Shown piece after piece: positions 29,014 through 38,900 of a stretch of 64,000 bases of DNA. The notes under the pieces were generated by a model. That model ran no database searches, was not told the DNA's origin, and saw only the letters and a list, made by a program, of their open reading frames with translations. How positions within the stretch are numbered: the stretch's first letter is position 1; the number at the start of each line of letters is the position of its first letter. This stretch comes from Mycosarcoma maydis (taxonomy: Eukaryota; Basidiomycota; Ustilaginomycetes; Ustilaginales), in contig NC_026478.1 of assembly GCF_000328475.2 (NCBI RefSeq), forward strand, positions 1,302,001-1,366,000, in the 5' to 3' direction. The translations under genes were made by a program, and so were the position numbers.

Positions 29014-31599
29014 TCAACGTAGTGCTAGAGCGAGCGGCTGACGGTCAGGAGCCAGCCAGTTCCTCGTTTCAAAAAGCGCTTCGAGGCCCGGCTCGCGGTG
29101 GAAGAAAGGTCCAAAGCTCAGGACGCTATCGAGAATACCTTGCAGTCCACGCAGATTCGCATCCAGTAGGTCGAGAACCAAGGGCGATGCAGCGCCGTAC
29201 TGGCTGATCTGTTGTAGTGCATCTGGTACAAGCGCGCAGAATGAGATGTGCAGCACCGAGGCCAGATGCGTGGGTACAGGATGCCGACTGCTGTGAATCT
29301 GTAGCGCAGGCACGATCATGTCATCCTGCGGCAACGGAACTTCGATACGAGATAGGTCCGGCAGGTGCGGCGTTTCTCCTGTGCCAGCATCGCTGCTACG
29401 ATGGCTGTTATAGCCTGATCCGCCATCCGAAGAAGGCACACTGCTGTATTTGTCGTGCGGGGGCGACCCGCCGTTGCGAAGGGTTCGCTCGACTTGCTCA
29501 TCAACCATGTGACGGGATCTCCCGATGCGAAGGGCGCTCCTCCTACGAACAATGTTGCGCGAATCGCGCGATTGATCGAGCAAATTCTGGAGCATGGCCG
29601 AAGCCCTGGGCCACGACGGATCTTTCGAGCCCTGCAGCCACGGAAGGCCCTCGAGAAAGCTGCAAAGCTCCAAAAAGAGTAGCGAGGCCTTTCCGACTTG
29701 ATTAATGAGATGTGTTGCCATTGACTGCGCCGATGCAGGCAATTGGACAAAGAGTCTCGAGTCCAAGTCGAGTAGAGGCTCGAAAGCTTGCTGCACAAAT
29801 AGGATCATGGACCACGTTCTTTGGAAGTGTTCTGAAAGCTCTGCAGCAGTGCTGTCTGGTTTGTTCAAGCAGGCTTTAAAGTTTCCAAGGCGTATCCATA
29901 TCATGATCTGTGTCGACACTCCGGCTTGGTACAGCGTTAGAAGCTCTTTGACACGAGCAGGGTTTCCGGGTGCCGCAATGATTGCAGGCAACCTTTGCGG
30001 AATTTGCTTCGAGACCTGGATTGCCCTGCGCGCAATCATATACCAAGGCTGTGCGGCGTTGGCGGAACAAGTCACCGGACTCGACAAGGCAGAGATCATG
30101 TCTTGGTTCGTGCTGGTAGCCATCGAGATGCCCTGCAGCATCGATGTTGACGGTTCCTTTCGCTGAGACCAGCCTGTATCTATGGCAGCCGGCATTGCGA
30201 GCCCGAAATCTAGTCTCAGCATGTCTGGGTTGCCAATTCCTATTGCGGTTGGATCGAGATTTGGATCCGGCGTCAGGCTGGGAGAGATATTTGTAATCGA
30301 GTTGTAACCATTCTGATCAAATGGTACGCTGGGTACCGCGATCGAAGAAACGGGCGAAGCAGCCGACAGCTGAAGTGCACCAATGTCAACTTCTTCGCGT
30401 GTGCTGCTCCGAACTGCCGGAGGCAGACCGAGTCCACCGGCAGCAGCAGCGTCGCAGATGGCCGAGTACCACAAGAGAATCTCGGCAACATCCTTGAGCG
30501 CCTCGGCACGATCGACCCGCGCACGATATGCAGGATCCGACGTGAGCACGGTATCATCAACAATACGCACACCTTCGGCGTTGTTAAAGCCCAAAGCAAA
30601 GAGGTCCTCATGCTGCTGGCGCAGTAAGTTGGTCGCCAAATCGTCCATCATGCGTAGGCCGGTTTGCATGGTGAACATTGCATCCTGAAGCACGTCCAGA
30701 TCTCCGTTGAGACTACGCAGTGGGGGGCATGTGTTGCTGAAGAGATGGAACGCATACGCCATTCGGAAAGTGGTGACGGATGAGTTGGCCATGAGAAAGT
30801 TCCTAGCACGGATCCAAGCAGCTTCAGCAATTTGGGTATCTTTCTGGCGGCGAAAGCTGTCATTGTCGTCTCCACGCCATTCTCCCGGGTCTTGTGAGCC
30901 GTACTGACTTGCATAGGCAATGATAGCGTATTGGAGGGCTTGCATGGAGATCTCGTCTGCTTTCTTTGAAGAGTGTCTGAAACGGCCAGTGGGCCGATAC
31001 AGTTCATCGCAGACAAAGGTGCTGTAGAAAAAGTTGGGCGAGAGATGCGACACGTTGTTGACCGCCATCATGTCGTCCCACGCGCGAGCGGCTGCATCGC
31101 TGAGGAGACCACGTCGAGGATGGATGACCGTATCCAGACCTATGCCAGCTGGTGTGGCGCCCGAACCGAGGAAATGCTGCCAGATCCATTCCCACGACGC
31201 AATGTAGGTGAAGAGTTGCTTGGTTGAGATGTAAAGACCATCGATCTGATCGCTCATATTCTTCGAGGTGGATGAGAGGCCTGCGGGCAAATATTGATGC
31301 GAGGAAAGCTGGAAATGAAGCGCCGAGTAGCTCGCAGAGGTCTGAGAGATTTGGCGAAGCTCTTGTCTGCTCGAGCTGACCGACTGCTGTAGCTCACTCC
31401 AATGGGTGGTACATTGAAGATTCTTGCGGACGCAGAGCTTACAAGGGCCTGTATATTGAATCGGCAAGCCGTCCCCGCCCGCTTCGGCAAGATCACATCT
31501 CCTTTTCGAACGACGACATTGGTCGCATGCGCGGTTCTGCAGGCGCGAGCCCATCCTCGCGGCTTTTACCTTTTCTTCGACGGGTCGTATCAAGTCCAT
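29014..31599 (-). CDS. Zn2Cys6 binuclear-cluster transcription regulator (first copy)
   Basis: The 861-residue protein has an N-terminal Gal4-type zinc cluster: Cys25-X2-Cys28-X6-Cys35, a 17-residue loop, then Cys53-X2-Cys56-X6-Cys63 (CDQCRRSKRRC and CKLCVRKNLQC). The loop between the third and fourth Cys is longer than the common 5-9 residues. The rest is mostly helical with a central region resembling the fungal-specific regulatory domain (for example WIRARNFLMANSSVTTFRMA). It should act as a nuclear DNA-binding regulator; no target can be named. The start ATG at 31599 is well placed just before the basic cluster. It reads toward the secreted repeat protein gene in tandem on the same strand, about 1.6 kb away. 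Confidence 0.88.
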   Translation of the reverse strand: MDLIRPVEEKVKAARMGSRLQNRACDQCRRSKRRCDLAEAGGDGLPIQYTGPCKLCVRKNLQCTTHWSELQQSVSSSRQELRQISQTSASYSALHFQLSSHQYLPAGLSSTSKNMSDQIDGLYISTKQLFTYIASWEWIWQHFLGSGATPAGIGLDTVIHPRRGLLSDAAARAWDDMMAVNNVSHLSPNFFYSTFVCDELYRPTGRFRHSSKKADEISMQALQYAIIAYASQYGSQDPGEWRGDDNDSFRRQKDTQIAEAAWIRARNFLMANSSVTTFRMAYAFHLFSNTCPPLRSLNGDLDVLQDAMFTMQTGLRMMDDLATNLLRQQHEDLFALGFNNAEGVRIVDDTVLTSDPAYRARVDRAEALKDVAEILLWYSAICDAAAAGGLGLPPAVRSSTREEVDIGALQLSAASPVSSIAVPSVPFDQNGYNSITNISPSLTPDPNLDPTAIGIGNPDMLRLDFGLAMPAAIDTGWSQRKEPSTSMLQGISMATSTNQDMISALSSPVTCSANAAQPWYMIARRAIQVSKQIPQRLPAIIAAPGNPARVKELLTLYQAGVSTQIMIWIRLGNFKACLNKPDSTAAELSEHFQRTWSMILFVQQAFEPLLDLDSRLFVQLPASAQSMATHLINQVGKASLLFLELCSFLEGLPWLQGSKDPSWPRASAMLQNLLDQSRDSRNIVRRRSALRIGRSRHMVDEQVERTLRNGGSPPHDKYSSVPSSDGGSGYNSHRSSDAGTGETPHLPDLSRIEVPLPQDDMIVPALQIHSSRHPVPTHLASVLHISFCALVPDALQQISQYGAASPLVLDLLDANLRGLQGILDSVLSFGPFFHREPGLEALFETRNWLAPDRQPLALALR

Positions 31600-32139
31600 T
31601 GCGGCGTGTCAGCTCGGAATTGGATGGGTACAACAGACTCTTCCGGTTGCGTAAAGTGACTGAGACTCTGTGCCAGACAGACGCTGAGACTGCGTTCGAA
31701 CGTCAAACGTGTTGGTTCGCTTGTCGGAAGAGATTTATCGGGTCTATAAGGATATCTGCATGCTACGACAATGAATGCAAGAACCATCAAGATGCTGCGA
31801 TGTTGGCAGCAGTATGCTGTAGGCGGAAACAGCTCCTTGATAAGGAAGGGTGTGCGTAGTATCGATTTCTCACGGTGAAAGACTCCGATGACTTACGGCG
31901 CTGCTCGATGTCGAGCTGATGCGGCTGGTCACAGTGGAATGATGGTGCAGAAAGGATGGTGGAAGAGTGGAAGCAATGCCTTGTGGCGACGAGCGGGCAA
32001 TGATCCTGGAGCAATGGTGAATACTGATGGAGGGTGTGGCGAAGACGGAGAAAGTGTAGATCTTGTGACTGTCTCGACGTTTGTCAGTCGCGTCTCTTTC
32101 TCTAAGGAGTCGAAGCTGCTACAAATATAACAGAGTTGA

Positions 32140-32195
32140 GCAGGATGGCAGGATAGCAGGATGGCGGGATAGCAGGATAGCAAGGGAGCAAGGGG
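32140..32195. repeat. Minisatellite with 8-bp units (CAGGATGG/CAGGATAG)
   Basis: Units CAGGATGG, CAGGATAG and close variants repeat about six times, trailing into AGCAAGGG copies. It lies about 550 bp upstream of the first Zn2Cys6 gene. Confidence 0.75.
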
Positions 32196-32335
32196 AGAAG
32201 AAGCGTGAGGAGGCAGGGTCCTTAATATTCTGAAGCGCTTTTGGCGGTTTTTGGGGGCGATTATTTTTGATAAATTAAATGACTACCTTGGTGGCCCAGG
32301 ATCCAAGTCAACGAGTCAGGCTAGAATCGAGCTAC

Positions 32336-32356
32336 ATTCGTGATTCGTGATTCACA
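32336..32356. repeat. Three-unit heptamer array
   Basis: Consecutive units read ATTCGTG, ATTCGTG and ATTCACA. This is one of several arrays in the gene-poor region. Confidence 0.8.
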
Positions 32357-33172
32357 GATTGACAGCCAGACTCGCAAGTCCGACTCAGGACGGGGTCTCA
32401 GGTTTCGTTTCCTCCGGCAATTTCGGTCCGACAGATGGCCAGAAGACGTGGGCTTCGATAGACAGGCTCAAGCTCGGGATGAGGCCCAAGGTGAACTTCG
32501 GGATGAGTTCATGTATCAAATTCGACTTCGAAGCTGAAGCCGAGAGATGTGCAGCGCAAGGCATCCAAGAGAAGCCCATGAATTAGCTAAAGGCTAGACG
32601 CCATGCACCAGCCGCATGACCGAGTCGAGTATAATACGAGGTCTGTGGCTTGTGGCGAATCGAAGGTTGCTTGACAAAATGATTCAAAGCTTGCATTTCA
32701 TGCGCAACAGCGTAACCTTGCCGGAAAGAATAGGGTGCAACGGACTTGCTGCTGCAGGCGTCATGATCCACCCGAACCAGGTATTGACTGGCGAAGCCAC
32801 AAGCAAAGAGCCATTGAACTAACTACATGGCAATCGTAAATAGAAACCAATCGTGAATCACGAATAGCTCGCCACACACGCCCACCCAAGAGATGTCTGA
32901 ACGTAATCGTGAATTTTACAGGATTTGGGGGCTAATTTAGAGCTCGGCGTGTCAGCGCGCTGTGAGGTCCGGCTGGCTGGCAAGACGCGTGATGAAGCAA
33001 AGCAGAATCGTCAATTTTTATTTTTATTTTTACTGTCATACACCGACCCAAGCCAAGAGAGGCTTCTGCGCAAGTCAAGAATCATAAGAGCACGAATCTT
33101 GGCAAACAAGACTCACAATCGTGAATCCATGGATGGACAACGAATCACGAATACATGCAACAAAGATTTCAT

Positions 33173-33193
33173 TTTCATGATTCGTGATTCGTG
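33173..33193. repeat. Heptamer array (ATTCGTG x2)
   Basis: Two exact ATTCGTG units (33180-33193) are preceded by a TTTCATG copy in the same 7-bp register. Confidence 0.75.
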
Positions 33194-33360
33194 AGTTGCC
33201 GGCAATGGTCGATGCGAGTTCGGTCGGGGCTGGAAAATGCTTTTGTAGGCGCATAGAAGGCACTTTCACCATGTCACTGCTTGGAGCTTTGCAGAACCCA
33301 CATGTTTCGTTCAAATTCAATTCTGCGTTCGAGGCAGAGTGATCCAAAGTTGCAGATCCT

Positions 33361-33379
33361 GATTCACGAATCACGAATG
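33361..33379. repeat. Heptamer array with inverted symmetry
   Basis: ATTCACG is followed directly by AATCACG and AATG. The junction forms a palindrome-like ATTCACGAAT core. Confidence 0.7.
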
Positions 33380-35256
33380 TCAGGTTTGTTTTGTTTTTTT
33401 TTGTTTTCTGTGAATTGTGAATTCCGAATAACGTTACAAAGAATTGACCGACGTTGGCATCTGCAGAATCTGTACGTTTGCTTGACCGGTGCCACCGGTG
33501 GAAAAATCACGAATGTAAGCAATCCATTTGGATAAGACCCGACTCACGACTTTTGGGACCAACATCCGTCGCTACCACCACTAGCGCCTTGGTTGCTGTT
33601 TTCACATAGACTTGATGCTAGGAATTGCTTCGACCATGCTGGGATCACATGTTCGCATCCAACGCAGTCTCAACATTGTCGCGCTCGACAGAGGTCATGC
33701 AATCAGACGTGAGAATCAGCCAGCTCCAGCTGCAGGTATATTTTAGTTGGACCAGGAGCAGCGGCTCTGACCGAATAAGCGAGGGCTTAGACCCAGCTCA
33801 CTTTGATGACTCGCTTCGACGACATTTGATGGATTGTACAATCGTGAATGTGGAGCTAGAGTTCGGAATTAAGGCGGGTTGGGGCGTCTGGGAGATGGAG
33901 AACGACAAGAGCATCTCGACATCAAGATCATTACGTCCTTGAGCATGTTGCAAAGCAAACGTTCTCGAGCTCTGACTCGTAGGGTTCCTCTCATCGCAGC
34001 CTCACCCGTATACATGCATGTTGGTGAGTTTGGCTCCGTCTGGCAGAAATCGATTCAGTGCAAGTTGCACTTGTGACCGGAACTGGAATTCCGACTTGAT
34101 CAGAGCTTGCGACATAATCAAGTTCAAGTTGGTCTGTCCAATTTCCGAGAGCATGCACTTGACCCATACAGTGAGTCTGAGCTGAAAGCAAGATGTTCGA
34201 GCATCAGTCACAAGTGTGTAGCAAGTTTTTCTTCCATCTTCCGAAGCAATCTCGCATTCGGGAAGGGCGCTTTCCTGGTAGGGTATCAAAGTGTCCTACC
34301 TGCTTTCCAGGTCCGAAGCGGCTACAGATTGGCGCATTTCATACCGGCCTTCGAATCCGGTGTTGAACGACACACTCAGACACACGCATGCATTACTACG
34401 CACAGCTTGCGTCTCTTACTACAACCACGCACCTCACCATGCTCTCTACTCGTCGCATCTTCGACGTGATGGTCAGGCTAGGAACAGGGAAACTTGAACT
34501 TAATCATGAATTATGCTTTGATTTGCAGCAAAGATGTGGCCGTTGTTGTTATCCAATTCATCATTATTGCTATTTTGCAATCCGTAATTTTGCGTAAAAG
34601 AGCAAAGATTCTGGGTTCGTCCAAGAGTCGGGCAAGCCCAGCATGTGGTGAGCCGAGAGCTAGATTATGCATGACTTCCTCTACATGATGGAATTTGAAT
34701 TTGATTACGAGTTCATTGTCTGGCCTTTCGAAGCATGGTCGGACTGCACGTTGCCTGCTGGACCATGTTTGATTGGACACTCAATCACGAATCGTTGCAC
34801 GGTTGTCGTGTGGACGCTTCGGAAATGCGACCCGAAAACGCGTCACGCTCAGCAGACGTTCAGAGATGTCGGACCGGCAATCACGAATTCCGTTCTTGCT
34901 CTTTGCGCCTCCATTCACGATTCTCCCAGCCGCTGAACAAGGCTGTGGGGCATGCGAATCGATCGAATCGTGTTTAATCAATGTGGCCGCGCCGGTGGAA
35001 GGCAAGTTTGTCAACACGGTCAAAGCAAGTCGATGTACATTGTCCTACCTAGACGGCAACAGTGTACAGTACAGGAGTACAGTGCAGTTGAGATACCTGC
35101 TATTATAACAAGATGTGAGCCGGGTGGAATGGTGTCGTGTTGGCGTGAGACGTGTGATGCAGGTGCTGCGTGTGATAGTTCGAGCCGGACATTACCCGAG
35201 CAGACGGGAATCCGGCTACTGGTTGCCTGCAGCGGAAGTTGACATTGTGAACCACG

Positions 35257-35277
35257 ATTCGTGATTCGTGATTGTTG
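35257..35277. repeat. Three-unit heptamer array
   Basis: Two exact ATTCGTG units are followed by ATTGTTG in register. Further single copies lie at 35308 and 35796. Confidence 0.8.
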
Positions 35278-35934
35278 GTCTTGTTTCACCTCTCTCTTTT
35301 TGCCCTATTCGTGATTGCTCTAAATTATTCATGATTATTCCAGTCGTGTCAGCTGCACGCCATCCTCAGCGAAATCCCCGCCACTCTCAAGTCCGAATCG
35401 CCGCTGCAGCTCTGAACTGTTGCGTCTTGCCAACTCACAACTCTGCCCTTGTACTGCGCCAACTGTAACGACTTCCCCATGCCTTTCTCCCGTGCTTTAC
35501 GGCTCCCAATCACAAGCCACACTTACCGCATACCCCCACCATAGCCGCAAGCTCCAACACACTCCCATGGTCCCTGTGCTCTCACATCTGTGCTCAAACC
35601 CCGCTGACACCGAACTTGCGCCTCTGCAAATCCAAACCCCCCCACACCCCCCCTCTCTCCTTACACCCTCCCACCTTTCACGCACCCCGCGGAGCACCAA
35701 GCCTCGCTATTCCTCATCTGCAACCCATGCGTGATGGTCAGCACTGCATGCCAAGATCCAACAAACAATAAGGCCCAAAACATCCTCAACATGCACAATT
35801 CGTGATTGCCTTCGCTTCTGTTTGGGTAAATCGTGAATCAGTCGTGACTTGAATTTTTGTGAAACAACATTGTACTAACACTGGGCTACAGACCGGCTAC
35901 TGCTGTCGCTGCCAACCCCCACCTCGAAAGGGCT

Positions 35935-38900
35935 TCAATCGAGTCCGATGTCATCCGGAGCGACCCCCACGGGCAAATGGTCTGCATCCTGCAACGCCCA
36001 ACGCGGCCAAGTCAATTTCGACAAATCTTCCAACGCTCGAGTGCCCGAATGAACGTTCATGCTCAAAACATGGCCAGTGAGATACTCGGCCACCTCGTCT
36101 GACCACACGCGCGAGGCAGCTCGGATTTCCAACGGCAGCCTCGAGGGTAGCACAACTACGTGCACAGCAGGACGTGGCACCACGCTAGCAATGCTGGCTG
36201 CACAGGTTCGTTGCGTAGCTTGGAGATGTGAAGCCATCTCTTCGGCCGCCCGTATGGCGCACGCTAGTCGCAGTCGATCGCCTCGAGCATCTTTGCCTAC
36301 GATCACGAACAGCTCCCGGTCCCGAAGGTTCACAATCGAAATCTTGCTTGCCCGTGTGGGCAGTAGCAGGTCGTGGACCCCATAGTAGTTCCGCTCGCTG
36401 CAGCCAAGTAGACGGAGCTCTTGCTCTTGTAGCTCGACGTCGAGGAGGACGGAATCATCTGAAGTGGTCACATCACGATGACGGTGCAACCAAGCGCTGG
36501 CGTAGGCTTCCGTCTGGTCAAAGCTTTTCCAGAACACACTATCCTCCGACCCTTCCTCCAACTCGGACATGTCTTGAATTGAGTGTGAAACAGACCTGGC
36601 AAGCGCCTGAGCGTAGCGCACTGCAGCAGCTCGAACGGAGGAGGGCGAACCGCGTCCATGCCACACTCCTATTACAGGAACCGCGTACACAAAGCTGTCG
36701 CTTGAGCAAAAGCTCGAGGTTCGCAAATCGACCTGCTCGATTGTGAAGCTCTCCGGCTGATTCTTGGTCGAGGCGACAGCTCGACGGACGCGGTACAAAG
36801 CCGGCGCAGCGGCATCAAAGCGTTTGCGCGAGCCTTGACGGGTCAATGCCCAAGTTCCTGACAGCGCTGCGATCAGCTCGCCAGACTCGCACCCGGCAGG
36901 AACCACCTCCGGCTGGGTCGAGTATTTGTGCGCCAGTTCAGCCACTTTGCGACCCTCGATACATGACATGGATTGAGGGCCCAGCTCGAAGGGATGCAGA
37001 GCAGAGCAAAGTCCTGTTCGAATCCAAACCTTAGTTTCGGTGAGACCGCGTGCGGTCTTGAACTTATGGACGACGGCAAGCGTCTCGTCATCGTACAGGA
37101 TCTGTTCGCGCCGGAGTTGCTCGCCGCGTTGAAATGTCTGATCGCCAGATAGCTCCAACTGCTCGACAAATCCATCTGCGTCGATCGTAAGAACCTCAAG
37201 TGAGATTGTCTTTGCGAATTTTGGCGAAGAATCGGATATGGTGACGCTTGCAACCTGCTTCAAGGTTGCGCTTGCATTTCGAACAATTGATGTAGCTCTA
37301 GCAACCACATCGCCGTCCTGACGTTTGAGTTGCACCATGTCCGTTAGCAAACCTTTCTTCGGCCTTGTTGTGGCGACAGTCGCATTCTGCTTCTCGGCTT
37401 CTTGACGGTCAAGCTCCTCCAAGTGGCCTTTGAGCACGAGATCGGCTGCTTGTACAATGATAATGTGCTCAACTTTGTGAATGGCCTCCTCGAGCTGCTC
37501 CAAGTCGTACGTTGGGAGAATGGGCACCTCGCGCACAATGATGGGACGTCCGCGATCGACGTCCGCCACCACTTCATGCACCATGCATCCAGTCTTGTCG
37601 GTGAGACCCTGCTTGTACGCTTCAAAAGCACGTGGAATCGCATTGGCACCATCAAACGCCTTGGGTAGTGCGGGATGCAGATTGATGATTGGCACTGCTT
37701 TCAAAGGGCGCTGTCCGATTGTGGGTGTGGTAGCAGGCAAGCTCGTCTTGTGGCCTAGAGCGTGAAGGAAGGACTCCGAGACAATGTGCATGAACCCGGC
37801 CAACACAATGAGATCGGGAGGGGTCCCTTGGCCCTCAGCACTGTCTCCGTCGAGCACGGCTCGGGCGAGCACTCTGTCGTACTCCTCTCGAGTTCCGCCC
37901 GGGTTGTGATTCTGCCACGTCTTGAGCGCAAGCACCTTGGTGGGGATGGGTGGGTTCGACTCGGCGGCCCTCGTGAGGCCGTAGGCAGCTTTGCGGTTCG
38001 AAAGGACAAAGGTAATCTGTGCGTTGTCGATAACCGGAATGCCCGACGGAGGATCAAGCAGGGTAGCGTCGATCAAAGATTGCAAGTTGGAGCCAGATCC
38101 AGAGACTAGCACGTGGATGCGCTTACCTGTGGTCCTGCGGGTAGGTTTTTTTGATCCCGTGCTGGAGGGCTTGTCTGTCATCTGATTTGCACGTGTCTGC
38201 GTCGTCTGAGGGACATCTGTAGAAGTGGTGCTCGCGGATGAAGGAGCAACGTTGGCGTCTGCAGTCGCAGCCTTTCGGACGGGACCCCTGGCCCGCGCCT
38301 TGGTAAGAGATGACAGGACCTGATCCGAGTTTGAGGAAGCATTTGCGACAGAAGTCGAGTCGGGAAGGACGATGGCATCTTCCGTTCGAGATCTGTTCTC
38401 CGCGAAGCGAGCAAAAGGGCTGACACTGCCACCCATTCCAGGCAGTCGAATAGGTTCTGCTCGTGGTTCGGCCACCATGTCGGTCTTCTTTGCGGAGGGT
38501 GACTGCCAAGGGGTCAAGCCCGTCTCTTTGGTGGGCGAACGATTGGCGAGACCTGGGAGCGCATTGCCGTACTTGGTTGGCGACCAGGGAGAGTCGGTTT
38601 TGCGTTCTTCGTGGGCCAAGTGCACGGCAGCGGCGCTGGTCTGGATAGCTGGAGGCCATCGATCGCGGACGGCAGGACTAGATGGCACGCTTCGTCCAGG
38701 GGTGCCCACCTGCATCGAATCGCTTTCCTTTTGTGCGACGACATCACGCAACTGCGCCTCTTTGATGCGCTGGCCGACCATCTTCTTGGCGCTGAGTCGG
38801 GACAAGGAGGCGGTGGGCATGCGATCAGCACCTACCAGTTCGCTGTTGGCGAAGCTGTTGGATCGGCTAGAGACCTGCAAAGCGGGAGCAACAGCCTCTT

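Larger units (their letters stand above)
31600..35934. other. 4.3 kb gene-poor region rich in heptamer repeats
   Basis: No open frame here with an ATG shows domain, signal peptide or convincing codon pattern. The region has at least 15 heptamer sites, including arrays at 32336-32356, 33173-33193, 33361-33379 and 35257-35277. It also holds an 8-bp minisatellite near 32140-32195 and a C-rich tract near 35636-35660. It could hold a non-coding transcript or a fast-evolving small gene with introns, which I cannot resolve by eye. No tRNA A/B box pair is visible. Confidence 0.5.

Noticed and set aside
31600..35934. Possible tRNA or transposon in the gene-poor stretch
   Set aside because: No A/B box pair, no terminal repeats and no transposase or polymerase motif are visible.
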